Shown: positions 1-13,085, numbered from the stretch's first letter. The stretch: 64,000 nucleotides of DNA from Opisthocomus hoazin (GCF_030867145.1 NC_134417.1:6797577-6861576); one strand, 5' to 3'. Notes: generated by a model from the sequence alone, not told the origin. Made by a program: numbers and translations.

Positions 1-2799
1 AATTAAATTGAAACTTCCAATCATTCATCTAGTAGTCTAGAAAACCATCCATTTGGACAGGCTTAGGTTGGGGGGAAGAGGACAGATTCCCCATGATATG
101 GCACAGCCAAGACCCAAACTGACTAAATAAGCTGGCCGTAAAAGGGAAAAAAACACAACTCATGAAAATAATTAATATTCCAGCCTAGCTTTCGATGGAT
201 ATGTTTCATTCTCTTTTCTGTTTTGTGAGGGAAAGGAGGAACCATAAATACAAAGTTTTAAGTTTTTTAAATTCTAGAAAACATCTGAGCACTTCTCCAT
301 CCCCTAACATTCAAAACAGATTACCCAGAGAGCAGCTCTGCCCCAGCGTACTTTAAAGAACAGCTCCTTCTTACCAATTAATGAAATTCATAGTTAGAAA
401 GAAAACCTTACAGTACAGATGGTGAGAGCGGACAGAGACGGTGGATTCTAGACAAAAGGCAGTGGACTGTAGCCATACTGAACTTTTAAAACACACTGTT
501 CTAGATACAACAATAACACGAAGGAAAGACTGTCCTTTACTTTTTTTGTTCTCATCCCATCCATTATGCCACTTTATCAGCCTCTTTCTTATGCTTTGGC
601 CAGTCAAAAACCCCAAGTGATCATGAAGAGCTACCAAATGAGATTATTCACCAACACCTGCCAGGAGATATGCAAATACTTTAAATGTATCTTGGAGAAA
701 GGAGGGGATAACAAAGAAAAGCTGCATGGATTAAACGGTTATTGCAGCTATTTGTCCCATACAGTCAGAACTGCTGATGTGGCTCATTTTAGGCAGCTTC
801 ACAAGCGAGGCAGTAAACAGGGCTCCTGCGTCAGCTTCCCTACTGCGCTGCAAAGGGAAGGCCCCTCTCTAGAAGCTGACCACTGTGCCTAGTCAGTCTC
901 TTCCACTGACACACTGCTTTTCTCAGTAAAAATTATTTGCTGTAGTTCTTAAAGGCAGATGGGAAAATTATTTGAATAGGGAGGAATAAAAAAAAGCCTT
1001 TTGCCATAAGCTACATATCCATCAGAAGGCAGTGTCAACAGCAGCTAGAAAAAAGGCCTCAGTGTCCCACTACACTAAAAAATTGTTGCTGACCTGAATC
1101 AATAAACACAAATGCTATGAAGCAGGTAATGAAGACAACATCACCTCTTTTTCACTGGGTGTGGCAACGAAAGTGCAAAAGCAAAGAGAAGTGGGCAAGT
1201 GACACTGCAATCTGAGCCTCAATCCCTCTACGACAGCTGCTTAATCATGCACCTCCCTTACCGCTTTTCAAAAAAAGACATCTGTGCCAGCCCACAGCAC
1301 CTATTCAGGAAATGTGGCTGACTTCCTAATTCTTACCCTCAATCCCCAAGTGAAAAATTTCAATTTTCCATCACAAACAGCAGTCGGCAGTTACCGCTAT
1401 CCCACCAGTCCACCAAAAAAATTAGGATGTAGAGGGTTACAATTTAATATGTCATTCCTGTTTGCTATCATTTGCTACCTCATTTAGACAAAAACGAAAG
1501 GCGATGTAGGCAGTATTAGTAGGGCTCTAATGCTACAGTTGCTGACTATGGACCTTTTTGTGTGCGATGCTCTACAGATGAACAAAGGACGACCCCTTCT
1601 CCTCACCACTTACATCAAGCAAAAGTTTCCAAGTTGTTCAGTTCCAACGGAGCTCGTAAAGAAGAGTAGTACGATATTAACGATGGCCTCTGCATGCTAG
1701 TTGCCCAAATGCGGGTGTTTCTGTGGATGTGATAACCAGAGAGAACTTTCCAGGCAAAAAGAGAAAACTAAGCTACTTCCTAATTATGGGAAACCGTCGT
1801 GGTGGGAAAAAACAAAAACAGCAACAAAGGCACTGCATTGCAGCCCAGAGGATGAAGCCAAGTACCTTCTTGCAGGAGACTACAGGTAGGACCTTGCAAG
1901 CGAGATAAGCAAGCTATGTTTGAAGCTAGAAAGATAGGGAGCCAGTGGAGCAATGCAAAAAATGGTCAGGCAGCAGCAGCTGCTTGGAACAACGAATGAG
2001 TGGGTTGACTCTTACTGCAACACGCAAAACAGGTACACACGCAGCAAGACTGGAGAGGCTAAAGCCAACAAGAAGGTGATCACAACAACGAAGGTGTGAA
2101 ATGAGGTAGTCCTGGATGGGATGAGTTTTAGCTGCTTAGTTAAACAGTACCATCCTAGAGATTGTACAGCACACCTGCAGGAGATGGCCCGCTAAAGGAA
2201 ATGAAGGAATTGGAGGTGAATAGAAACTACGTTCTTGGTCAGACAGGAGAGACTGGAGTGTGACTCAGAGCAGTCAAAAAAAATAGTGAGGAATTTAAGG
2301 GTTTTGCATGTGAAGCTTAATGTCAAATATCAACATAAATATCAAAACTAAGTTTCATCAGGCAAAGGCTGATTTTTATTTAGAGCTGAGAGCCGAGATT
2401 GAGCCATTTTTAACAACTGATCCACCGCTGAACGTGTGTTTGGTAGAAAGACTAACAATGAAGTGCTCTAGGATAAGACAAGGGGTTAAGGATGGAGCTA
2501 AACTGGACCTGCAATGGAAACCAGAGAGCAATGAAGATAACTGGAAGGATACACAGTAAAGAGTGTTCCAGCAGGCAAAGGAGAACCAGGTCAAGAAAGT
2601 TTCAAAAAAGGTATTGTGAAAGTAGTGAACTGTACCGAGCACAGACAGAACTGAGGGTAACCAAGGGATGGTGCTCAGAGATTAGAGAACAGCCAAGAAG
2701 CTAGCACAGAGCTCTGGGACAGGACCACAGGGCCACTCGAGCACCAGTGAGTCTGAAGGTGAAAAAAGATTCTGAGGTTGTCCGAGAGGTGAGCATAGT
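1..2799 (-). other. FARP2: FARP2 intron 2 (part); no exon seen
   Basis: This stretch lies downstream of the FARP2 first coding exon on the same strand. I looked on the minus strand for the next FERM-domain exon and did not find it. From about 1.9 to 2.79 kb the plus strand is unusually purine-rich and may be an old degraded repeat. The remainder is AT-rich DNA with no recognisable gene. Confidence 0.6.
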
Positions 2800-4180
2800 C
2801 ACAGAATCACAGAATGGTAGGGACCTCTGTGGGTCATATAGTCCAACACCCCTGCCAAAGCAGGGTCACCTACAGTAGGCTGTAGAGGACCTTGTCCAGG
2901 CGGGTCTTCAATATCTCCAGAGAAGGAGACTCCACAACCTCCCTGGGCAGCCTGTTCCAGGGCTCCGTCACCCTCAGAGGGAAGAAGTTCTTCCTCATGT
3001 TCAGATGGAACTTTCTCTCCTTCAGTTCGTGCGCGTTGCCCCTTGTCCTGTCGCTGGGCACCACTAAAAAGAGCTTGGCCCCATCCTCCTGACACCCACC
3101 CATGAGATATTTATAAGCATTTATAAGGTCCCCTCTCAATCTTCTCTGCTTCAGGCTGAACAAGCCCAGCTCCCTCAGCCTCTCCTTGTAGGAGAGATGT
3201 TCCAGGCCCCTCATCATCCTTGTAGCCCTCCGCTGGACTCTCTCCAGTAGCTCCTCATCTTTCTTGAACTGGGGAGCCCAGAACTGGACACAGTACTCCA
3301 GATGGGGCCTCACCAGGGCAGTGTAGAGGGGAAGGAGAACCTCCCTCGACCTACAGGCCACACTCCTCCTAATGCATCCCAGGATGCCATTGGCCTTCTT
3401 GGCAGCCAGGGCACACTGCTGGCTCATGGTCAACCTGTCGTCCACCAGGACATCCAGGTTCCTCTCCAAAGAGCTGCTCTCCAGCAGGTCAGCCCCAAGC
3501 CTGTACTGGTGCATGGGGTTGTTCCTCCCCAGGTGCAGGACCCTACACTTGCCTTTGTTGAACCTCATCAGGTTCCTCTCTGCCCAACTTTTCAGCCTGT
3601 CCAGGTCTCACTGGATGGCAGCACAGCCTGCTGGTATCTACCACACCTCCCAGTTTGGTGTCATCAGCAAACTTGCTGAGGGTACATTCTAACTCTTCAT
3701 CCAGGTCACTGATAAAGAAGTTAAACAAGGCTGGGCCCAGTACTGACCCCTGGGGGACACCACTAGTTACCAGCCTCCAACTAGACTCAGCGCCACTGAT
3801 GACAGCCCTCTGAGTTCTGCCATTCAGCCAGTTCTCAATCCACCTCACTGACCACTCATCCAGCCCACACTTCCTGAGCTTCCCTACCTAGGAGGATATT
3901 ATGGGAGACTGTGTCGAAAGCCTTGCTGAAGTCGAGGTAGACAACATCCACGGCTCTCTCTTCATCTTCCCAGCCAGTCATGTCATCGTAGAAAGCTATC
4001 AGATTGGTCAGGCATGATTTCCCCTGGGTGAATCCATGCTGACTACTCCTGATAACCTTCTTTTCCTCCACTTGCTTGTTGATGAGCTCCAGGATAAGCT
4101 GCTCCATTACCTTTCCCGGGATGGAGGCGAGGCTGACCAGCCTGTAGTTCCCTGGGTGAGTCAAAGGATTTCCCTTCAGC
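2800..4180 (-). mobile_element. CR1 LINE, 5'-truncated, reverse-transcriptase ORF disrupted
   Basis: This is a minus-strand copy of the CR1 non-LTR retrotransposon, about 1.4 kb long. The 3' end at about 2800 has the short ATTCTGTG-type repeat seen at CR1 tails. Inside are typical reverse-transcriptase pieces: an HGFTQGKSC segment, the DFSKAFDTV segment (block A), [17 protein letters not shown] (catalytic block C) and the C-terminal [14 protein letters not shown]. The reading frame is broken near 3,890 and again near 3,600, so the three blocks lie in different frames and no intact protein is made. The 5' end, including ORF1 and the endonuclease, is missing, as is usual for CR1. It lies in the FARP2 intron in the sense orientation. 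Confidence 0.93.
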
Positions 4181-5677
4181 AGTAGGTTAAAGAAATAAAG
4201 TAAGCTTTGACTGTGTTTATGTGGACAAAGAGTTATGAAGTAAGGTGAAGAGGATAAGGTTACTGAGAAAAGTGGAAGATTTCCATGAGAAGAGCAGACA
4301 GAGTTGGTACAAATATGAGGAGGAATAGAAGGAAAGTATCTCTGCTAATATGCAGGAGATATCCTGTCACTGACTTCATGTAATATAGCAGGAATTGGGA
4401 GTTATAAATTCTTTCTTAACAACTTACGGTAGACTTGCACTGATATTCAAAATTACAGGGTTGGGGAGGTTGCTTGTTTTTCTCGGGTTTTTTTTCCTGT
4501 CTTTTTTTGTGTCTTTTTTAAATCAAAACACAAAAGCATCAACATCTATACCAACTGGGGGGCAGGTGGAATCAAACTTCAGAATAACTAATGTCAGCAG
4601 ATGTTTTTTACTAAATATTCTACCATAATTTAAAAAAAAAAAGCTTGTGTATTCTAAGCAGTAATTGAGGAATAGACGAGTTTGCTGTACCCTTTGTGTC
4701 CTCTGGTGGGACGACACAGACACAGTCTCACACTTAACCAAAATAAAAACCCACCCCACCCCCAAAAAAAAAAAACCAACCACATTTCACTTTTGAGAGT
4801 TGAACAGCTGGACAGCAATCTGTAGCAGACATTCCCAAAAGCCACTATTTCTTTAGAGCTCCACAGACATCTTTTCCACTCTATTTGGAAAAACCTGTTT
4901 AAGTCTATGCAACAAACTAAGGCTATGAGTGCTAATTATAAAGTCGATTTGATACTGATGTAGAACATTTGATAGCTGAGTATCTTCACTAGAACAGAGC
5001 TGTTTTCTAACAACAGATCTTTAGGCAAGCTAAAATTAAGTCTGAAGTTAACACTGAGAATGAAACAAGAATTTGAAGAACAAAAATTTGATTGTTACAA
5101 AACAGAACCACCCCAATTTGAGCACAGTTTTTATTTCTTAAGGCAGATTTCCCCTATTGCTAAGCAAACACAGTTTTAAGTACAAATTTTCAGAAACACT
5201 GCCACCCCTCTGGTGCTTCCTTCCCAAAGTGTGGCAACAAGCAAAAACTTTCAAATCAGAGCAAGTTTACTTGAAGATGATACAAACTATTAAAATAATT
5301 AATAAGAAGCAGTAACTAGGGGGGGGAAAAAAAAAAAAAGCTCTTCGGCTCTCCAAACTGCCAAATCCACAAAGCTGCATCTGACTCAGGAAGCAAGAAC
5401 TGTTTGGCAGAAGTTAGTTGGTGTTCCCCCAAAGCAAATAACAGTTAATGCTTCTTGTTACAGTATGTGCTTGTATTTAAAGTCTGTTATACTTAAAAGA
5501 TTTTTAAAAAACAAGTTGTGCTACTCATTTAACTACTTTTAAGTAGGTAAAATCCCTGCAGAAATCTTTCTTCAGATATTGCCTCAAAACATCCCTGCTC
5601 TGTACAGTGGCACATCCTGTGAGCTTTACATTATTGGAAGCCAAGTGTACTTGAAATCAAGTTTAAATCACTCTCAC
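4181..5677 (-). other. FARP2: FARP2 intron 2, proximal part
   Basis: AT-rich intronic DNA containing several A/T homopolymer runs and a G run followed by an A run near 5321-5339. The purine-rich character seen left of the CR1 copy continues at about 4,180-4,390. No exon is recognisable apart from the donor at 5677. Confidence 0.6.
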
Positions 5678-5878
5678 CTCAATGTCAAGTACTTCCACGG
5701 TGTTGTCCAACATCTTTATTTTGATCGGTAGGTCCCGCTCATGCATTCTGGCAGGTGATGCCATTGCAGTAGACAGGTTCTGCCCCGGCTCCAAGGTACT
5801 CACTCCTGCGGACTTCTGCACACCCAAACGAGAGCCAGGAGTCTGCAGGACTCTGTATGTTCCTTCTATCTCTCCCAT
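5678..5878 (-). CDS. FARP2: FARP2 first coding exon (partial gene)
   Basis: This exon encodes the first 67 residues of FARP2, a FERM, RhoGEF and PH domain protein that acts as a guanine-nucleotide exchange factor for Rho-family GTPases at the plasma membrane, in neurite and adhesion signalling. The translation starts MGEIEGTYRVLQ, which matches the start of mammalian FARP2 as I know it. It keeps the STLEPGQ segment and ends with KMLDNTVEVLDIE, the first strand of the FERM domain. The exon ends in phase 0 at a GAG|GTGAGAG donor (GT at 5677-5676). The acceptor TTTCTTTAG lies just upstream, so the whole exon is 5678-5898 with 20 nt of 5' UTR before the ATG. A short stretch before the FERM start (around TAMASPARM) is longer than in the human protein I recall. 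The FERM, DH and PH exons are not in this window. Identity is secure from the N terminus plus synteny with SEPT2. Confidence 0.93.
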
Positions 5879-5898
5879 CTTTCAACAGTGAGCAGAGT
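5879..5898 (-). other. FARP2: FARP2 5' UTR part of the first coding exon, with acceptor
   Basis: On the minus strand, a pyrimidine-rich tract ending TTTCTTTAG precedes 20 non-coding bases and then the FARP2 ATG at 5878-5876. The AG is at 5900-5899. This supports at least one upstream non-coding exon, placed by inference in the CpG island at about 10 kb. Confidence 0.8.
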
Positions 5899-8800
5899 CT
5901 AAAGAAACCAGGAAAAAAAGAGAGGGTTACAGCCCGAAAGACAGTTTTCCATCAATATCCCATATGAAAATACTACCCACTGCAGCACAATTACACACGA
6001 AGTCCTTATTTAATGCTCATCATCCCACTATGAAAACCAATAATAAAGTTGATGAAACTCTGGTCAAAAATCCAGCTGCTGAGAAGAAAAATAAGTGACA
6101 GAAAACATAACTATTCCAAAGCACAGTCAGGAAATAAGATACTCATACCTGTGCCCTCTGCCCTCCTTACACTGACACTTTAATTTCCGATTAATTTTTC
6201 TGCCAATTTAGCTCCCTAGACCAGATCACCACAAGCAGCATGAGTGCTGCTGGCAGCACAAGAAAAGCCACTTGGAGCAGGCAGTGGAGGCTAAGGCAGG
6301 ACTCTGCCTTTCACTGGTACCTAGCCATTCCATTGACTTTGCTACAATGTCAGACCGCACCCCGAGATAACAGGAACAATTAACTTTCTTTATCCCCCAA
6401 AACGATGACTCATGCAAAACCATAACTACTCCAACCAATGCTGGCAGCTCAGCACCTTCATAATGCAGATTTCTGCCACAGATAGCAGTTCTTCACCTTA
6501 TTAGCAAATCTGCACTGTACCCAGGTTAAGTGGGTGGGCAAAAATCTCAATTACAGAAATCTACACTAGTTCAAGTAAACCGATTCCAACACCACGACCC
6601 TTACTTTCATGGTTTGGTGGCAGTTGTTGTAGAGCAAATATTTAATTTGACATGGGGAAAAAAAAAAGCCTCTCCCCGACTCTCCCGCACCACGGGAGTG
6701 GTGGCAATATTTGCACGAGGATTGCAGCGGGGTCTATGTGAACGCGAGGCACGTATACTTAGGATGCAATGTGCCCAGCAAAGCCACTGCCCCACACTCA
6801 TCACTGGCATTAAGTATTTGGCAATAACATGCAGGGCGCTCAGCAGAAACGCACATGCAAACCAACAGTGTCCTCGGCGCTTTTGGTTGCATTTCCCACA
6901 TACCACGCTATGTCTGAACAATTAAAAGTATGTGGATACGGGCACAGGGACAGCCTTCGCATGGCCACCACACTACAAAAAATGCAACAAAGTGTTAGGT
7001 TATTGTTTTGTAAAAAACATGTTTTGTCTAAAAAGGGGAAAAGGCAGATCATGAAAACACTCCTTTGTCCTACGCTTTGAGTAGGTAGGCAGCCCGTTCT
7101 GTGGAGTTAAATGGAGCCAGCCTCACATGTCGTTGAAAATTAGTGGGAGGTTTTAGGATTTAATCCTTGCATACATTGACATTGGTCAAACATCTTCCTG
7201 ACTTGCAGACGAGTTGGTTTCACAATTTTGTTGTTGGGGGTTTTTTTTCCCCATTTTGTACTTACAGATCCTCATACAGATTAACCGATCACAGGAGAGG
7301 AGACAGATGCCTGCTACCTAACTACGCCTACCACAAGGCTCGTCTGGATTAGCGGTCTCTCGGAGCCCTTGTGAGTGCTGCAGAGCCCTGTCTGAGCAGC
7401 ACGGCTCAAGACCACCGCAGAGAAGCCTCCAGCCTCCCACGCATGTGACAAGAAAGCGTCAGAAGGAACACCTCAACCTTAAAGGCATGCATACACTGCC
7501 CAGTGCCCAACCTACCAGTTTTAGAAACTTTCTGCTTATTTGGCACCTTTCTTGGCCTGTTTTGTGCATATCCTTTCATCGAACTTCCCAGTTTGTGTGG
7601 CCACACAGCCAAGGAGAAAAACTTCTAGGTCACAAATTTTAAAACCACCACAACAGCAAAGATCAGCAGAGACAGTTGCCCAGGTTACATCTCTTAACTG
7701 CTAATCTGAAGAGAAACCATAGCTCGGTGTCATCTATGTCACCTCGATACCATGTCCCTTATAACTGAATCATATTGTAAGATTTTGCTAGTGTCATTCA
7801 GCAGCTTACAAGCAACTGCAGTGGCCCAGAATCAGTTATACTGCTCATGAGGCTACTTATTAGACAACTGCTCTTGAAATTAGCACTCCATGAACACACT
7901 CATCCCGTTCTGAATAAACAGCTACTGGAAGGGACAGACACTGCAGTTACTCAAAAGGAAAAAGAAGTGAGCAGTGACAGCCAAGGCAGTGCATGGAGCA
8001 GCCCCACAGCAGAGAGGCTTCGGCAGCCCCCCCTCCAGCTGAAGCCAGGCGGTTCCCAAAGGCAAGACAGGCAGCCCGCCCAACTCCAGATTAAACGAGG
8101 AGCTCCTGGGTACTTTTACTAGCTTTGATTACCAGCCAGGAGAGACCAACGTCATGCCAAACAGAAACTGCAGATATCAGTCCTCTCTCACTCTGTGGCA
8201 GCTGTGAGCATCTCCCCACACCACATCCAGTGCCCTCCCAGTGCAAGCCACTAATGCCATTACAATTACTAACAATACTCCAACTGCCTCACAAACCAAA
8301 AGTGTGAGGAGTATTAACCAAGTCAAGCACTATTTCCAGTTCGACCAATTATAATTACATATAATGTTTCATGCAAGCTGGCTACATATAACACTTCTTA
8401 ACAAAAGACGCTGCGCCATGATTTAGGAAGTGTTTCAGCTAAAGGCAGAGGAAAATGAAAGAATGAAGCTTGAGACAGACTGCATGCACCAGGAAGAAAG
8501 AAAGGCTCTATGGGCAGAGCAGAGAAAGCGTCCAACAGCACTGAGAGCCTCCCACTCCAGGCAAGCCAGAACAACGTCTCATTTACCTCCTCACCAATGC
8601 AAAACTAAAACGCAATGTTAACGCAATATTAGCGGTTCTGAGAAAGAAGTCCTCCTTGTATTCACCCATTCTGAATTTTTTTGCACTGGGTGCTTATCCT
8701 GATAATTTCCTATAAACAGGGACCAGGCATCAAAGCATTCAGCTCCCTGAAGCACAGTGACAGAATGACTGTCGCTCTCAGCCCCAAGCGAAGGTGCAGA

Positions 8801-9599
8801 TGGAACAAAACTTACAAAATTTAGGTAGCTCTGTACTTTTTGCTGCCTTCTTAAAACAGCTTTGAAGTTGCAACAAATTTTATCTTCTACTTGGATGGAA
8901 TAGACTTATTTTTCAGAAGCAAGACAGTGCATTTCAGCTAGCAGCAAATCTGGAAAGGCAGCTTACACCTGAGGATATGCCCGTGCAAGATACCAAGGGC
9001 TTTCAAAGGAGCTCCTCTGAGTGGGGGGTCTTTTGGTCAGCGAGAGAGTCACTACGATGCTCTATTCTTCCCCAATGCAGAAGGCTGGTCTGAAGTAATG
9101 CCAGTCTCCCAGCTCACTGGTGCACGCAGGGTGACCCCTGCCTCCAGCAGGAAGGCATCCCTACCACCTGCACACGGTGGGAGGCTGCAGGGAGCGGTAA
9201 GGAAGCTCTCAAAGCAGGTCCCTTCAGTCCACCAGAAGTAAACTTTACTCTTATACCTTTTTCATTAGGCAAGAGCAGCCCATTAACATCACTACACCAA
9301 GGCAGCACCAACTGATGCATCAGGACTCCAACTGCAACAAAGAGGGATGAAGACTACAAGCGCCCAGCCACCCCAGGAGAGACACCTCTCGCCAAAACCT
9401 GAGCCCCTCACTCCCGTTAGGACCGCCGTCCCTCATCACGACCACAGAAGGGTTTGGTGGCCTACTCCTGCAGCAGTGCGGCCGGCACCACCCTGTGCCA
9501 GAGACCTGGAAGGAGCCCAGTGCGCATGGAGGGTGGAGAAGGTCCCTGCCAGACGAGTGGGTCTTCAGGAGCGCCCCTTTAATTGATCCCAAGCACTCA
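5899..9599 (-). other. FARP2: FARP2 intron 1
   Basis: Sequence between the CpG-island first exon and the first coding exon. Open frames are short, overlap on both strands and lack splice context. I recognise no repeat family or gene. Confidence 0.6.
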
Positions 9600-10350
9600 G
9601 CAGGGCAGCGCAGCGCTACCCCCTCGGGCTGGCGGAGCCCGGCGAGGGGACGGACCGGGCCGCAACTGCTGAACCACCCCCAGCCTGAGAAGGAAGTGGC
9701 GAAGCGACCCGGGAGCAGCGAGGACCGCAGGCCCTCCGCCGGCGCGGGCAGGGCCAGGCCAGGTCGGTCCGGGCCCCCTCGCCCCGGCCGGTCTCCCCCG
9801 CGAAAGCCGCAGCGCACGGCGGAAGCGCCCGACACGCAGGCGCGCCGAGCCGTGGGGCGGGCCGGACCGAGCCGCGCCGCCGCTCACCAGCAGCCCCACT
9901 CAGGGGCTGGGGGACCCCTCAGCTCCCGCTCTCCCCGGCCCCGCCGCCCGGCCCGCGCTGTCAGGACGGCCGGGAGCCGACCCGGGGGAACGGACCGGAC
10001 CGGACCGCACGCCTCACCTCAGCGCCGAGGGCTGGGCCGCCCCGCCGCGCGCCGCCGCCTCAGCAGCCCCGTCCCGGCGCAGCCCGCGCGCAATGGCCCT
10101 GCGCGGGCCCCGCCCGCCGCGCGCCGCCATTGGCCAGCGGGGGCAGGGGGCGGGGCCGGGCGGCGGCGGAGCGCGGGGCGGGCCGCAGCCCCGGGACCGG
10201 CGGGGCTGCACTGGCTGCCGTCCGAGTGCCGCGGGAACGGCGTCTGCAGACCAGGGGAGACGGAGACGGGCGGGGGCCGGGCCGATCCCTCCCGCCGAGC
10301 GCCTCGGACTGCCGCGCCGTCGCGCAGGGCTGCTGGGCCGCTCTGCCCTG
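9600..10350 (-). promoter_or_regulatory. FARP2: CpG island, likely FARP2 promoter and exon 1
   Basis: The sequence changes abruptly to very GC- and CpG-rich DNA between about 9.6 and 10.35 kb. It lies upstream of the first FARP2 coding exon, where a non-coding exon 1 is expected. On the minus strand there is a CCAAT box (10129-10133), flanking GC boxes and good splice-donor candidates. The best donor is GCTGAG|GTGAGG, with the exon ending at 10018; another is GCTG|GTGAGC near 9887. The transcription start is inferred, not seen. Long open frames here on both strands are a by-product of GC content. Confidence 0.7.
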
Positions 10351-12289
10351 CGGCGCTAATTCGCTCTGCCCAGCTTTTAGGATTATTTAAAGAAAAAGAA
10401 AATATAGTAGAACCCAGGTGTATTTTTCCAGCATGAGGAGGGCGCTGGGAGGTGGAAGCTTTAAAAGAATAATGTTTATGGCAAACCTGTTCCTGCCGGA
10501 GCTGCAGGGCGGATGGCTCGCAGGAAGGCTGTCCCTCACCCCCGCCCCAAAAAAAGCGACATCAGGTCGGACAGCCGCACCCCCACGGCTCTCTCCACTG
10601 CCAAGCCTCATCCGCAGGGGTGACCGCTGCGCTGGGGAAGAAGCCATTCCGTTAACCAGGCATTAAGACAGGCAAACCTCACACGTTTTGCTTTGGGTAA
10701 TAAACATCGCAGGTCTTAGTTGTACAGACAATTTTTCAAATAGGGATAGAAAGAGCCACAGCACTACAGAGCGGGAGAGAAGACACAGGTGCTGCACCCA
10801 CGCGCCGAGATCCAGCAGAGGGGCATCGGGCACTGCCCATGGGCAAAGGGGCTGAAGACCATCAGAACATCCTCCTCCTCCTCACCCCCCGACCTGCAAG
10901 CCCGTTCCTCAGTAACACAGACAAGACCCAGATGCCGCAGGAAATTCAGGGCAGGATGAACCGAGAACAGACCTATGGATTCTGAGTCTGCTCAAAAGCA
11001 GACACCGAGAGCGGCCAGGAAAACAGCGCTGCCTGAGAAGAACCGCCTTTGACACCCTGCCCCGGTCACCTTGAGGGACCACGTCTCACTCAAGTCTGCT
11101 CTTCAAGACAAGAAGCAACAGAACCAAAACAAATACTTGGATTTCTCTAGGAAAGAACTGGAGGCCAATAGCACAAGAAATGCAGAAGAGCCGCCTTGTT
11201 TCTGAGAACTTGACCTTTTCACAACTATTTGAAAAACAAAATATTAGCATAGCATATGACTTTTATATTAACAAAACACATAAATCATGCAGAACAGCCC
11301 TTTCAACCTGGAACAGCTTCACCACTCTCACCCACAGAAAAAAGCAGCTCACGAATTTAATGAGTAATTCCTGACTAGCAACATTCTCATCTCTTAAAAA
11401 GAAAAAAAGACACAAGGTTTTAAAACTATATCCCATTATTTCTTCTCCTTAAAAAGTGAAAAAGAGCTGAAGAATCTCATGCGTACAAAACAATTAGGAA
11501 AGTTGCAAAAGTATACACAGCATTTTAGATAACTCCATTTGTAAAAACATTTGTGATTCCAATAAACTGAAATGCCTTCATTACCAAAATGGATGTTTCT
11601 GTATCTTGTTTTGCCTGCCTGCACTTCCACAGGCAATGAAAATGGAGTAGTCAATTTTATTTGCAGCTTAAGTGCTAAAACACAGTTTCACATCCTTCAA
11701 AGTGCAGACACTTCAGAGCAATCTTCATTTCAATCACTTACTTTGACATCTAAAAAGAGCACAAAAGATTTCCTGGGCAAAAAAGCAGCTGTTGCTAAGT
11801 TGGAGGACAAATCTGATGTGATCCCTTTAAAAGCAACATATGAGAACACTCAAAGAGAGGAAGCAATAACTACAGATATAGTAAAGTCTTTAGAAGCATC
11901 AACACCCTGCTGTTTATGCTTCGCTGTGTATTGCTTACCTTCATTGCTCACACAAAACACATGTAATTTACTGTGCTGAAACAATCCAGTAATGAAAAGA
12001 CACCCAAAGTTCTGCATGTTTAAGTGTCCACATACCCAGTACCTGTTTCCACATGCACCTCATTTCTAGCCTTTCTATCTACACAGGCAAAAAAAAAATA
12101 TTTTCCATCATAGCATGAGGAGTTTAGCAGGATGCACAAGTGTTCCTCCAAGACCAGTTTACCTGTCATGAACCTGAACCTTGAGAAGTCTCTCCTTTTC
12201 CTACCTGCATTCCCAGTTCTTCAGGGCAGACCATACCATCCATGCTGACAGCCGCCTAGATGCTAAAACCTTTCTATAGCAGGTTCTCT

Positions 12290-12290
12290 C

Positions 12291-12325
<35 letters not shown>

Positions 12326-12326
12326 T
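12290..12326. repeat. (TA)n(CA)n microsatellite
   Basis: A run of alternating AT is followed directly by a run of alternating AC, together about 37 bp. This compound dinucleotide repeat is likely to vary in length between individuals. Confidence 0.95.
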
Positions 12327-12627
12327 AAGAAAACTATAACATACATACTATTCACTGTAACAGGTGACTTTTCCCTGTTAGAGAAATCGCCACCCATTTT
12401 CACACTCCTACCCGCATGCTTATGATCAGGCTTCGAAGGGACATGGCACCACTTGCCATCGTCTGTTCCTTCCATCAGAAGTAGGGGAAGGGACAAGAAG
12501 GGACAAGACCCTACTTTTACAAGCTAGAAGACAACAGGTCTGCCCTCTGTGCTCACTGAATCATTTGGCAGGTAACAGCTCATGAACAGATGTGCAATCC
12601 CTACTCCCAGCCAAACAGGGTACAAAT

Positions 12628-13085
12628 AGAATCATAGAATCATAGGTTGGAAAAGACCTCTAAGACCATCAAGTCCAACCATCCACCCAACACCACCATG
12701 CCTACTTAGCCATATCCTGAAGTGCCATATTTACACGTTTTTTGAACACCTCCAGGGATGGTGACTCAACCACCTCCCTGGGCAGCCTGTTCCAATGTCT
12801 GACCACCCTTTCAGTAAAGAAATTTTTCCTAATATCTAATCTAAACCTCCCGTGACCCAGCTTCAGTCCATTGCTTCTTATCCTATCGCTAGTTACTTGG
12901 GAGAAGAGGCGAACACCTGCCTCACTACAACCTCCTTTCAGGTAGCTGTAGAGAGCAATAAGGTCTCCCCTCAGCCTCCTCTTCTCCAGACTGAACAACA
13001 CCAGCTCCCTCAGCCGCTCCTCATAAGACTTGTTCTCCAGACCCCTCACCAGCACCTTATCGAGCTGAACCTCTGCTCTATGCAC
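12628..13085 (-). mobile_element. CR1 LINE 3' fragment
   Basis: Minus-strand 3' end of a CR1 element. The tail at about 12,630 carries two ATTCTATG-type units. The minus-strand translation gives the C-terminal end of the CR1 reverse-transcriptase protein, with [30 protein letters not shown] and [16 protein letters not shown]. Only the last ~120 codons and the 3' UTR are present. The surviving frame is fairly intact, so this copy is younger than the one at 34-35.6 kb. Confidence 0.92.

Noticed and set aside
2870-3568. 232-codon minus-strand frame as a host gene
   Set aside because: It is the C-terminal part of a CR1 reverse transcriptase, with the CR1 3' tail attached and frame breaks upstream.
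1-5600. A second FARP2 coding exon
   Set aside because: I searched the minus strand for the FERM residues expected after DIE and found none. It probably lies to the left of the window.
9495-10436. 313-codon plus-strand frame over the FARP2 island
   Set aside because: Low-complexity GC-rich translation overlapping the FARP2 promoter and exon 1. There is no domain.
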